Below, one piece after another: positions 8,766-17,286 of a stretch of 54,330 bases of DNA. The stretch lies in contig NZ_LUUB01000073.1 in the NCBI RefSeq assembly GCF_001641635.1, positions 1-54,330 on the forward strand, in the 5' to 3' direction. Origin of the DNA: Bradyrhizobium centrolobii (lineage in GTDB: Bacteria > Pseudomonadota > Alphaproteobacteria > Rhizobiales > Xanthobacteraceae). Made by a program: the position numbers and the translations under genes. Each line of letters starts with the position of its first letter. Within the stretch, counting starts at the first letter, position 1. The notes beneath the pieces were generated by a model. It had not been told where the DNA came from. It saw nothing but the letters and a program-made list of their open reading frames with translations, and made no database searches.

Positions 8766-10592
8766 GTGTGTGGCATTATTGGTATTGTGGGCCGCGAACC
8801 GGTTGTGGATCGTTTGATCGATTCACTCAGACGGCTCGCATATCGCGGCTATGATTCTGCAGGTATTGCGACGCTGGAGCACGGAGCCCTTACCTGCCGG
8901 CGTTCCGTAGGCAAGCTGAACAATCTCGAGCACTGTTTGCGAGAGGGGCCGGTGGGCGGACACACCGGGATCGGCCACACCAGGTGGGCTACACATGGCA
9001 GACCGACGGAAAGCAACGCGCATCCCCAAATAACCGCGAATGTTGCCGTGGTCCATAACGGCATCATCGAAAACTTCCGCGAGCTGCGTGCCGAGCTCGA
9101 AGCCGAAGGCGCCAGATTCGTCTCCGAAACCGATACCGAGGCGGTTGCGCAGCTTGTCGAATTCTATCTGAAACGGGGTTATTCGCCACAAGAGGCGGTG
9201 AAGGCATCCTTGCCGAGGCTACAGGGCACCTTTGCGCTCGTCTTCTTGTTCAAGGGCCATGATGATCTCATGATCGGCGCCCGCAAGGGCTCGCCGCTCG
9301 CGATCGGATATGGCCGCGGCGAGATGTATCTGGGCTCGGACGCCATGGCGCTCGCGCAGCTCACCGAAGACATCTGCTATCTTGAAGAAGGCGACTGGGC
9401 CGTGCTGACGCGGAACGAGAGCGTGATTTATGACGCGCAAGATAGGCTTGCCCGCCGCGAGGTGCTGAAATCCGACATATCGCCGTTCCCGGTAGACAAG
9501 GCGAACTACCGCCACTTCATGGCCAAGGAAATTCATGAGCAGCCGGAGGTGATGGGCCGCACGCTAGCGCGCTATGTCGACGTGACGGCCGAGCGCATTA
9601 AGCTGTCGCAAGAACTGCCCTTTCACTTTTCGGACATTCAGCGGATCTCGATCACGGCTTGCGGCACCGCAAGCTATGCCGGCTCTATTGCCAAATATTG
9701 GTTCGAGCAGCTCGCCCGTATGTCGGTCGAACTCGACGTCGCCTCAGAGTTCCGCTATCGCGAGCCGCTTCTGCGAAAGGGCGATCTCGCAATCTTCATC
9801 TCACAATCGGGCGAGACGGCCGATACGCTCGCGGCGCTGCGCTATGCCAAAACACAACAGGTGCACACGCTCTCGGTCGTCAACGTGCCGACCTCGAGCA
9901 TTGCGCGCGAGAGCGAGACCGTGCTGCAGACGTTCGCCGGTCCGGAGATCGGAGTCGCCTCGACCAAAGCATTTACAGGCCAGCTCATGGTGCTGGCAGC
10001 GCTCGCCGTGGCGGCGGGAAAGGCTCGCGGCGAGCTGTCCGAGTCAGATGAGATCCGGCTCGTGCGGGAATTGTTGGAGATCCCAAGGCTGATTGCCGCC
10101 GCGCTTGGGAGCGAGCCCCAGATCGAAAAGGTCGCACGCGAGATCGCCAAATCGCGCGACGTGCTCTACCTTGGCCGCGGCACTTCGTTCCCGCTGGCGC
10201 TCGAAGGCGCGCTGAAACTGAAGGAAATCTCCTACATCCACGCGGAAGGCTACGCCGCCGGCGAGCTTAAGCACGGACCGATTGCCCTCATTGGCGAGAA
10301 CATGCCGGTGGTGGCGATTGCGCCGTATGATCAGGTATTCCATAAGACTGTCTCGAACATGCAGGAAGTCGCAGCACGTGGCGGCAACATCATCCTCATG
10401 ACGGATGCGAAGGGTGCCTCGGAAGCAATAGCACACACGCTCGCCACCATCGTGCTCCCGGATATGGCTGCCACGTTTGCACCGATGGTCTATGCCATCC
10501 CGGTCCAGCTTTTGGCCTATCATGCTGCGGTGATGATCGGCACGGATGTCGACCAGCCGCGCAATCTGGCGAAATCGGTGACCGTCGAATAG
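8766..10592 (+). CDS. nodM: glutamine-fructose-6-phosphate aminotransferase (NodM/GlmS)
   Basis: Makes glucosamine-6-phosphate from fructose-6-phosphate and glutamine, the first step toward UDP-GlcNAc for Nod factor and cell wall. The GTG start gives MCGIIGIVG, so Cys2 becomes the N-terminal nucleophile of the glutaminase domain. The RWATHGRPTESNAHPQ and HNGIIENF motifs follow. Two SIS sugar-isomerase domains occupy roughly residues 280-600 (ITACGTASYAG, SQSGETADTL) and the canonical C-terminus DQPRNLAKSVTVE is intact at 608 residues. Its place near a nod box and nif genes favours the symbiotic copy nodM, but sequence alone cannot separate this from housekeeping glmS. Confidence 0.9.
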   Translation: MCGIIGIVGREPVVDRLIDSLRRLAYRGYDSAGIATLEHGALTCRRSVGKLNNLEHCLREGPVGGHTGIGHTRWATHGRPTESNAHPQITANVAVVHNGIIENFRELRAELEAEGARFVSETDTEAVAQLVEFYLKRGYSPQEAVKASLPRLQGTFALVFLFKGHDDLMIGARKGSPLAIGYGRGEMYLGSDAMALAQLTEDICYLEEGDWAVLTRNESVIYDAQDRLARREVLKSDISPFPVDKANYRHFMAKEIHEQPEVMGRTLARYVDVTAERIKLSQELPFHFSDIQRISITACGTASYAGSIAKYWFEQLARMSVELDVASEFRYREPLLRKGDLAIFISQSGETADTLAALRYAKTQQVHTLSVVNVPTSSIARESETVLQTFAGPEIGVASTKAFTGQLMVLAALAVAAGKARGELSESDEIRLVRELLEIPRLIAAALGSEPQIEKVAREIAKSRDVLYLGRGTSFPLALEGALKLKEISYIHAEGYAAGELKHGPIALIGENMPVVAIAPYDQVFHKTVSNMQEVAARGGNIILMTDAKGASEAIAHTLATIVLPDMAATFAPMVYAIPVQLLAYHAAVMIGTDVDQPRNLAKSVTVE

Positions 10593-10701
10593 GTCGTCTC
10601 CGAGCTAGTTCGAGCACCTGGCGCTGTGCCTCCGGATCAGACGAGCTGCGGCGCTCCGCTTCACGATTGATCAGCCACTCCAAGCGAGGTGAGCAAGACA
10701 T

Positions 10702-11994
10702 ATGGCGCTATCGATGAGAAATGCCCTCCGCTACCCGCCATTGCTGTCCGCCGTTATCGTGCTGGCTCTTTACGCCGTCGCCCAGGCGCAAGATCGCCGC
10801 CACGTCGTCCAACCCGTTGCGCCCACAGACGTCTGCGCCCGCCTGGTGCCCTCCAGCACGAACGAGACGGCCAGGCTACAAGAGGCCATTGCCCACTGTC
10901 GCGCCGGCGCAGCTGTCTATTTGTCAGGCGGGGCCTTTCTCGCAGGCCCTCTTGAGATGAAATCCGGCGTAACGCTCTGGATCGAGCGCGGCGCGACACT
11001 TTTTGCGATCGCCGACCCGACCCTCTATGACAAGGGCCCAAGAAGCTGCGGTCGCATCGATCGCAGAGGAGACGGCTGTCGCCCGTTCATCAGCTTTTCG
11101 AAGACGCGCGGCGGCGGCGTCATGGGGGAGGGCTCCATCGATGGCCAGGGCGGTGCGGTCATGACTGGCACCAAAGAGACTTGGTGGCAGCTGGCGCGGC
11201 GCGCGCAAAGCGAGGGCGGCAATCAGAACGTCCCGCGCCTCATACAGATCGATCATGCACAAGACATTGCCTTCCACCGCATCACCTTGCGCAATGCGGC
11301 GAACTTCCACGTGGCGATGAACCGGGTCGAAGGTGCGACGTTCTGGGGCGTCACCATCGATGCCCCGGCCGACGCCCGCAACACCGATGGGATCGATCCG
11401 GGCGCAAGCGAGGATGTGACCATCACCCACAGCTCTATCCGCACCGGCGATGATAATGTGGCCATCAAAGCCGGCAACAACGGCCCTAGCCGCCATATCT
11501 CGATCGTCAATAATTACTTCGGTTGGGGACACGGCATGTCGATCGGAAGTGAGGTGAACTCTGGGGTCAGCGACATATTGGTGCGCGATCTCGCCCTGGA
11601 CGGCACGACCTGGGGCTTGCGCATCAAAAGCGACGTCAGCCGGGGCGGCCCCGTGGAGAGGGTAAGTTATGAGAATGTCTGCCTGCGTGGTAACCGTTGG
11701 CCGATCTATTTCGATACACGCTACGATGCTCGCGCGCGCGGCGACAAAATTCCGGTGTACCGCCAGATCGCTCTGCGTCGTGTGCGCGGCGGTGATGGCG
11801 CATTGGTCATGCGCGGACTGGACCAGGGGCACGCTCTGAAGCTCCTGCTTGACGACGTGCGATTTTCCGATCGCGCAACCTGGCAGGTGGAGAATGCCGA
11901 TGTGGCGGCTTCCGGCATTTGGCCGCCTTTGCAGGGGGCAGCTGGCGCGCCGGCCTCCGGCTCGTGGGTCGGATGCGCCAAGGCATTTCGCTGA
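10702..11994 (+). CDS. secreted polygalacturonase (GH28)
   Basis: Hydrolyses alpha-1,4-galacturonan of pectin in plant cell walls. A signal peptide is visible at residues 1-29 (LLSAVIVLALYAVAQA, likely cut before QD). The GH28 beta-helix has all catalytic motifs: NTDGID, GDDNVAIK, GHGMSIGSE and RIKS, in the correct order. Length 430 fits the family. AGGTGAG precedes the ATG at 10702. The gene ends 69 bases from the convergent pectinesterase, so the two form a pectin-degrading pair that could help during root infection. No tts box or sigma54 site was seen just upstream. Confidence 0.9.
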   Translation: MALSMRNALRYPPLLSAVIVLALYAVAQAQDRRHVVQPVAPTDVCARLVPSSTNETARLQEAIAHCRAGAAVYLSGGAFLAGPLEMKSGVTLWIERGATLFAIADPTLYDKGPRSCGRIDRRGDGCRPFISFSKTRGGGVMGEGSIDGQGGAVMTGTKETWWQLARRAQSEGGNQNVPRLIQIDHAQDIAFHRITLRNAANFHVAMNRVEGATFWGVTIDAPADARNTDGIDPGASEDVTITHSSIRTGDDNVAIKAGNNGPSRHISIVNNYFGWGHGMSIGSEVNSGVSDILVRDLALDGTTWGLRIKSDVSRGGPVERVSYENVCLRGNRWPIYFDTRYDARARGDKIPVYRQIALRRVRGGDGALVMRGLDQGHALKLLLDDVRFSDRATWQVENADVAASGIWPPLQGAAGAPASGSWVGCAKAFR

Positions 11995-12002
11995 CATCTT
12001 TC

Positions 12003-12048
12003 CTTGGACCGGTCGTCGTGAGACCAAAGCGGCGGCAAGCGGTCCAAG
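12003..12048. terminator. inverted repeat between convergent pectinase genes
   Basis: CTTGGACCG at 12003-12011 pairs perfectly with CGGTCCAAG at 12040-12048, with a 28-base loop. It sits between the stop codons of the convergent polygalacturonase and pectinesterase genes, where a bidirectional terminator would be expected. There is no clear T-run. Confidence 0.35.
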
Positions 12049-12063
12049 ACGCCATGGCTGCTC

Positions 12064-13116
12064 CTATTTCATATCTTGATTGCCGGCTGGAAGCCAGGCG
12101 GTGTCGTTGCCGAAAAATGCCCTTAGCGACCATCCTCCGGCTTCGCTGTCTGTCAGCTGATGGGAGTAAGGCTCGCGTCGTCCGGGAGTGGCCCCGATAC
12201 CCGTCGATTTGTATTCGGCATAAAAGGCTGTCTTCAGTCTCTCGGTCTTGTCGCGATCCCACTCGCTCCAGCCTTCTGCGATCACCGGCGCATCCATCTT
12301 GGTGAAGAGGAAAATCACCGTTGCGTAAGGGCGCCAGGGGCGACCGAGCACAATTTCGTGTGCACGAGGATCAGCCGTCAGGATGCAATGATCGAAGACA
12401 TAGGCACTGTCCTGATCCGGCGCGTCCTTGCTTTGAGCAGTGTAGACGACGGCGTGATTAGCAATGCCGTGCAACTCACAGTGATCAAAATAGGCCCTGG
12501 CATTGCCGAATACGAAGTCCACGTGTCCCTCGATGTAGCAGTCCGAGAAGTATTGCCGCGACATTTTGCCCTTCGACTTGCTACCTGCAAACAGCGTGTC
12601 CTGTGCGCCCAGCAGGCGGACGCGAGTGATAACGTTCCTGTCTCCGACAAGCGACAATGCCACGGCCTGCGACGGCGGATTGTCGGGATTTTGCGAGTAA
12701 TCGTTTTGGATGCTCAGATTGTCGAGCCGAAAGTCGTCTCCAGACGATTCCAAGGTCGCGGAATGCGAGGTTCCTCCCACTTTGATGGCACCGTCGCCAT
12801 AGAGTAAAATTGTATCGTTCGGCCTCTTTCCAGTGCCCCGCAGATGAACGCCGGGTTTGAACACCTTGATCTTCTCACGATAGATGCCCGGCGCTATCAG
12901 GATATCGCCGCCCAGCGCTGGTAAGGCGTCTATGGCCTCCTGTACGGAGCGGTAGGCTCTGCCGCCGGATTGAGAGACCAGAAGTGGCTCGGCGCGTGCC
13001 TGAAGGCCGAAGCATCCGGCCAGGACGGCGGCGGGAATCGACAAGAATCGTATAAGCAGCGCAATCTCCTTCTGGTTAGCTGCAGGACTGATTTGTCGGA
13101 CGCCTCGAACCGACAC
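12064..13116 (-). CDS. secreted pectinesterase (CE8)
   Basis: De-methylesterifies pectin, giving substrate for polygalacturonase. CE8 motifs are present: SQAVAL, GAQDTLF, YIEGHVDFVFGNA with the catalytic Asp, and LGRPWRPYATVIF with the Arg-Trp pair. The open frame begins at a GTG at 13116, but the signal peptide (LLIRFLSIPAAVLAG to ARA, cut before EP) starts about 20 codons in, right after an AAGGAG. The true start is therefore probably a non-ATG codon near 13050. It is convergent with the polygalacturonase gene. Confidence 0.88.
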   Translation of the reverse strand: MSVRGVRQISPAANQKEIALLIRFLSIPAAVLAGCFGLQARAEPLLVSQSGGRAYRSVQEAIDALPALGGDILIAPGIYREKIKVFKPGVHLRGTGKRPNDTILLYGDGAIKVGGTSHSATLESSGDDFRLDNLSIQNDYSQNPDNPPSQAVALSLVGDRNVITRVRLLGAQDTLFAGSKSKGKMSRQYFSDCYIEGHVDFVFGNARAYFDHCELHGIANHAVVYTAQSKDAPDQDSAYVFDHCILTADPRAHEIVLGRPWRPYATVIFLFTKMDAPVIAEGWSEWDRDKTERLKTAFYAEYKSTGIGATPGRREPYSHQLTDSEAGGWSLRAFFGNDTAWLPAGNQDMK

Positions 13117-13345
13117 TCGACTTCTGACGGTCCGAGCCGAAATGAAATTCCATCAATAGCTACAGTGTTGGATCCGAGCCAAGTCAGTCCTCCAGTCTAG
13201 CCGGAGCGTCCCAAACGTTACATCCTGACATCCTTTCATACCGCCACAGACGACGGCATGAGCCGGAGTAGGGGAGCGGCGCATCGCATCGGTCCCGGCG
13301 TAAGCGCAAGCGCGCAGCACGACGCAATCGCGTGGCATTCCGCCG
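13117..13345. other. intergenic region upstream of pectinesterase
   Basis: No recognised gene. A minus-strand frame (13153-13491) overlaps the NifA site and sigma54 promoter of the next operon and shows no family resemblance. I see no sigma54 or nod-box element directed at the pectinesterase gene. Confidence 0.4.
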
Positions 13346-13475
13346 TGTCCATTTTGCGACATCCATGTCCGAAGCACGACGCGAGGATTGAATGGATTGT
13401 CACTCCAACACGAAATGTGGCCTTTGCCTTCTGCGCTCCAAGTCGCACAAACCGGCTTTTGGCACGCCGATTGCT
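13346..13475 (+). promoter_or_regulatory. NifA UAS and sigma54 promoter of the SnoaL-queD operon
   Basis: TGT-N10-ACA occurs at 13346-13361 and a perfect -24/-12 element (TGGCAC-GCCGA-TTGCT) at 13460-13475, about 98 bases apart, which is normal NifA spacing. The first gene starts 75 bases later. This places the operon in the low-oxygen NifA/RpoN regulon. Confidence 0.85.
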
Positions 13476-13550
13476 GTAGCCAAAAGGCCATTTGAGGCGC
13501 CGCTCGCGGCTCGAGGCGACGGCCTCTGATCAGCTTAAGGTAATTGGTGG

Positions 13551-14143
13551 ATGCAACCTCGGGATTTGTCCGAACTCCTCGATAGAGAAGCGATTCGCGA
13601 TTGCATCTACCGCTATTGCGGGGGCATCGACCGGGCCGACGAGGCTACCCTGCGGAGCACCTACTGGCGGGATGCAACGGATCAGCATGGTATCTATGCC
13701 GGCCGGTACAAGGCTTCTTTGAGTGGGCACGCGAGATTTTCAGAACGAACGGCCGCAGCTTCCACATGGTCGGCAACAGCCTGATTGAATTTCTCGTTTC
13801 GGATCACGCGGCTGCAGAGACTTATTTCATGGCCTTTCAGCGACTTCCGATGCCAGATGACGTTGTCGAGCAGCTTCTGATCGCAGGGCGATATTGTGAC
13901 CGTTTCGAGAAGCGCGGCGACGAGTGGCGGGTGTCCAAGCGAATTGTGGTCTTCGACTGGATCGAAGAGCAGTCAACGCCGCGCGAAAGCGAAGAACTCA
14001 AGTTCGGTTCGCGAACGCCGATCGGAGCAAGGTTCCGGACGACCCGATATACGACGGGCTCAACCGTTCACGCAGTCCGTCGAAATTGGCGTCTTGTTCA
14101 GATCCGCGCCAAACAGCTGATTGGTTCAGCTCAATCCTATTGA
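13551..14143 (+). pseudogene. SnoaL/NTF2-like protein, frameshifted
   Basis: The ATG at 13551 opens a typical bacterial SnoaL-like domain (LLDREAIRDCIYRYCGGIDR, then DATDQHGIYAGRY). Around 13709 one base appears to be missing. The protein continues in the next frame as FFEWAREIFRTNGRSFHMVG and on to 14143. Intact relatives of about 180 residues are small-molecule hydratases, isomerases or binding proteins. It is first in a NifA-type operon, ahead of the queD-like gene. The break may be a true mutation or a sequencing error. Confidence 0.7.
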
Positions 14144-14166
14144 TGCGATCCAACATGGGGCCTGCC

Positions 14167-14523
14167 ATGAAGATATCACAAGCGTTCAAGTTTAGAGCCG
14201 CTCACCGGCTCCCGAATGTGCCGTCGACGCATGGGTGTAGCCGCGTGCACGGACATTCCTATAGAGTCGAAGTTTATCTTGAGGGGCCCGTGGATCCGGT
14301 CAATGGAATCGTCGCCGACTTTTCCGCCATCGACGAATCCATTGTTGGAATCATGACGACACTTGATCACCGCTATCTGAACGAAGTTCAGGGTTTGGAG
14401 AACCCGACGGCAGAAAGGATTGCGGAGTGGATCTGGGAGAGACTGAACGACGGGTTACCTCGAATGTCGTCCGTTCGAGTTTATGAAACCGCGGACTGTT
14501 GGGCTGAGTACGATGGACGATGA
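14167..14523 (+). CDS. 6-pyruvoyl-tetrahydropterin synthase/QueD-like protein
   Basis: A 118-residue T-fold enzyme. The zinc ligands are visible as His in FRAAHRL and the HGHSY pair. The catalytic Cys lies in GCSRVHGHS, followed by DFSAID, LDHRYLN, GLENPTAERIA and the C-terminal VYETADCWAEY. QueD makes 6-carboxytetrahydropterin from dihydroneopterin triphosphate for queuosine; paralogues make other pterins. It lies downstream of a NifA/sigma54 promoter with a SnoaL-like gene, so a specialised symbiotic pterin role is possible but not shown. The start at ATG 14167 gives the usual family length; in-frame ATG 14155 is an alternative. Confidence 0.85.
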   Translation: MKISQAFKFRAAHRLPNVPSTHGCSRVHGHSYRVEVYLEGPVDPVNGIVADFSAIDESIVGIMTTLDHRYLNEVQGLENPTAERIAEWIWERLNDGLPRMSSVRVYETADCWAEYDGR

Positions 14524-15109
14524 AGAAGGCTGCCGCCGAAGAAGCGAGTGTGGAGATCTCGGTTTGGTTCAGCGTCAGCGTGTCCTCAAACGGCTTGCGT
14601 CGCCGTCATGGACGACGACTTTTCGTCACCACGAAAGGGCAGTTTGGCAAAGTACAATGTGACGCAACGTCAGGTTCAATAGGTTTGCGAGATTCCGAGA
14701 AAGATATTCGCTGCCGCTTGCAGAGTGGGTTTGTTGGCCTAAGTTTTGCCACGCTACTCGTTTCATTCAACTCGGCATCATCACGGATGTACCGGTGGTG
14801 CAGAGGGGGACCCGGCGCGCTTTTTAAGACCTGGCAAGGTGCGTCGGGTACCTCGGCTGGCGCGGGCGATCTCCCTCAGAACGTATCCGGTTACGCAGCG
14901 GAATGGCTCTCTCAAAGGCGTTGGGAGCTTCCCGGCACGCCGTCCGAGAGGGGCATTATCTCAAGTCGAGGAACTTAGAAGCAGATATGATGTTGTCTTG
15001 CTCCTTCGCAAGCAGCTGATCTGGTTCGCGGCTAACGGTTGGGTCGGTCGGAGCCGCTTTGTCTTACAATCGAATTACTCGCGGAACTTTCGCGGCAGGT
15101 GAACAGAGC
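14524..15109. other. unassigned region downstream of queD
   Basis: An ATG overlapping the queD stop (14520) opens a 152-codon frame (MKKAAAEEASVEISVWFSVS) with no recognised family. Other frames in the region are equally uninformative. It may be a decayed third gene of the operon. No promoter element was recognised. Confidence 0.35.
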
Positions 15110-15700
15110 ATGTCCTATTCCAAACGCAAGATCGCACTCTTTATCGATGGGCCAAATCTCTATGCCGCAGCCAAGTCGGTCGGATTCGATATCGACTACA
15201 GGCACTTGCTCAACGAATTCAAAGACCGCGGCTCATTGCTGCGTGCGTTCTATTATACGGCGATCATTGAGGATCAGGGGCACCCGCCGGTCCGTCCGCT
15301 CGTCGACTGGCTCGACTACAACGGTTACACCGTCGTCACCAAGCCAGGTAAGGAATTTGTCGATGTCGGCGGACGCCGCAAGGTTAAAGCCAACATGGAC
15401 ATTGAGCTCACCGTCGATGCGATGGATCTCGCTCAACACATCGACGAGATGGTTCTGTTCTCCGGCGACGGCAACTTCCGGTCACTTCTCGAGGCCGTGC
15501 AGCGACGGGGCGTCCTTGTCACCGTAATCTCCACGCTTGCTAGTCAGCCGCCGATGATCGCGGATGAGTTGCGTCGTCAAGCCGACGTCTTCACGGACCT
15601 TGTCGAATTGCGACCACGGATTGGACGCGACCCGTCCGCTCGCGCCTCGTTCCGCGAGCCGCGTCTCGTACGCAATAGCGCCGTCGGCGTGCCTTCATGA
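15110..15700 (+). CDS. NYN domain protein (LabA/DUF88-like, predicted RNase fold)
   Basis: A 196-residue protein with the PIN-like NYN fold. Conserved acidic residues are seen in IALFIDGPNLY, KANMDIELTVDAMD and VLFSGDGNF. Family members are predicted metal-dependent nucleases or RNA-processing proteins; LabA proteins are best known from cyanobacteria. The C-terminal 30 residues are basic and probably disordered. It lies upstream of fixR on the same strand but about 190 bases away, with the fixR promoter between. Its role in the nif region is unknown. Confidence 0.8.
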   Translation: MSYSKRKIALFIDGPNLYAAAKSVGFDIDYRHLLNEFKDRGSLLRAFYYTAIIEDQGHPPVRPLVDWLDYNGYTVVTKPGKEFVDVGGRRKVKANMDIELTVDAMDLAQHIDEMVLFSGDGNFRSLLEAVQRRGVLVTVISTLASQPPMIADELRRQADVFTDLVELRPRIGRDPSARASFREPRLVRNSAVGVPS

Positions 15701-15826
15701 TCTAGAAGCTAGCTTCCTTTCAGCTAGAAGACGATAGCGTTTGGCTAAAGCAAGCGTGGCTCTCGTTTAAGCCCACCATGGTGCCGCGAGGCCGATGTCG
15801 GACCGGAGGTTCTGATCCGCTGCTCA

Positions 15827-15842
15827 TGGCCCAGTTCTTGCT
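15827..15842 (+). promoter_or_regulatory. sigma54 (-24/-12) promoter of fixR
   Basis: TGGCCC-AGTTC-TTGCT preserves the invariant GG-N10-GC and lies 52 bases before the fixR start codon. No perfect TGT-N10-ACA was found upstream. In B. japonicum the fixR-nifA promoter is a sigma54 promoter overlapping a RegR-dependent one; I could not confirm a RegR site here. Confidence 0.7.
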
Positions 15843-15893
15843 CAGAGCGCCGCTGTGGATGTCGCGCCACATCAATAATGTTTAGGAGCTAGC

Positions 15894-16736
15894 TTGCCTC
15901 TCGATCGACCGTATCGCGACAGTATTGCTGGTCCGATCTCTCAATCGGCCCTCGCGCTTTGTCCGGCTCACGGCGACAGGTCGCCTGCGCAACGATATGG
16001 TGAGGTAAAAACGGTTGTCTTGACCGGCGCCTCGCGCGGTATCGGTCACGCCACGGGGAAACTGTTTTCGGAGGCGGGTTGGCGGATCATTTCCTGCTCA
16101 CGCCAGCCCTTCGATGGCGGTCGATGCCCATGGCATTCCGGGACCGACAACCATATCCAGGTTGAGCTGAGCGACCACCGCGCATTGCCGCGCCTGATCG
16201 CCGAGATCAAGGCGCGCCTGGACGGTGAGCCGCTTCATGCCTTGATCAACAACGCCGGCATTTCACCAAAGACGGCAAACGGCAGCCGGATGAATTCGCT
16301 GAGCACGCCGGTCGACACTTGGATGCAGGTATTCCACGTCAATCTACTCGCGCCGATCTTGCTGGCACAGGGTTTGTTTGACGAATTGAAGGTGGCGTCA
16401 GGCTCTATCGTCAATGTCACCTCAATTGTCGGTTCTCGCGTGCATCCGTTCGCCGGGACCGCCTATGCGACCTCCAAGGCCGCGCTTGCCTGCTTAACGC
16501 GCGAGATGGCGCACGACTACGCGCCGTTCGGCATTCGCGTCAACGCGATCGCGCCCGGCGAAATCAAGACCGATATTCTGTCGCCAGAAACCGAGGCTCA
16601 ACTGGCGCCGGTCATACCCCTGCACCGTGTCGGCACGCCGGACGAGGTTGCAAAGGTTATCCTCTTCCTTTGCTCGAACGCGGCGAGCTACATCACGGGT
16701 GCGGAAGTGCCAATCAATGGCGGACAGCACGTGTGA
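15894..16736 (+). CDS. fixR: FixR, short-chain dehydrogenase/reductase
   Basis: A 280-residue SDR protein. It has the Rossmann TGASRGIG motif near residue 45, NNAG, the catalytic Ser in VNVTSIVGS, YATSK (Tyr-x3-Lys) and the PINGG tail. The N-terminus (LDRPYRDSIAGPISQSA) is the one I recall for Bradyrhizobium FixR. The TTG start is chosen because AGGAG lies 5-9 bases upstream and there is no ATG in a suitable place. In B. japonicum fixR is co-transcribed with nifA, the master activator, but no nifA follows here and nifH1 is next. The substrate of FixR is unknown and it is dispensable for fixation. Confidence 0.88.
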   Translation: MPLDRPYRDSIAGPISQSALALCPAHGDRSPAQRYGEVKTVVLTGASRGIGHATGKLFSEAGWRIISCSRQPFDGGRCPWHSGTDNHIQVELSDHRALPRLIAEIKARLDGEPLHALINNAGISPKTANGSRMNSLSTPVDTWMQVFHVNLLAPILLAQGLFDELKVASGSIVNVTSIVGSRVHPFAGTAYATSKAALACLTREMAHDYAPFGIRVNAIAPGEIKTDILSPETEAQLAPVIPLHRVGTPDEVAKVILFLCSNAASYITGAEVPINGGQHV

Positions 16737-17032
16737 TCTACGAAAGGCCGGTCGCGAAAATCCACGACTTGTGCTGAAAAAAGCCAATAGGTCTCTTTCG
16801 CGATACGCCACGGGATGCATCCGCAGAAAAAGAGACGATTGCGCTAAGGCGGAGCGCCGGCATCGGATGTGCCCTAGAGTCGCTTGTCAGTAGGACTGAT
16901 CGCCAGCTTCTCCACTCGGGGCAAGTTGCTTTGCAAGAAACCGAAACGAGTTGATGGACGCCCGTGGAGTGAGCGTTACATCGTGATCGATCCAGCCTCG
17001 CCGGAGCATGGCCGATATCACTTCTCACTCAC

Positions 17033-17174
17033 TGTTTCATTTCTGACACGAGACTTCGAAGTCAAACTCGGATGCTGGCCGCGCGTCGCATTTGCGACAA
17101 TCTCCATCTGCGCCCGTATCTATCTCTACTTGCGCGGTTTTTTCTGTCGGGCCTGGGCTGGCACACTCGTTGCA
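17033..17174 (+). promoter_or_regulatory. NifA UAS and sigma54 promoter of nifH1DKENX
   Basis: A TGT-N10-ACA site at 17033-17048 lies 110 bases upstream of a perfect -24/-12 element, TGGCAC-ACTCG-TTGCA, at 17159-17174. nifH1 begins 112 bases further on. The stretch 16737-17032 between fixR and this site holds no recognisable gene and no trace of nifA. Confidence 0.92.
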
Positions 17175-17286
17175 CAACACTTGGCAAGTCGAGCCCACGT
17201 ATCAGGAGAGGATGCGAGCCGGGCAAGTGGCGATGGGACATGAGAGAGCAGGACGGCGATCGTCGATCGGCCGGAGGGAGAATAGA

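Noticed and set aside
13020..13150. Possible tts box upstream of the pectinesterase gene
   Set aside because: On the minus strand GTCAG is followed by TCG after three bases instead of four, and the AAGCTAA part is missing. Not a credible TtsI site.
16737..17286. Possible nifA remnant after fixR
   Set aside because: I compared the frames with the usual NifA N-terminal, GAF and AAA+ motifs and found no match.
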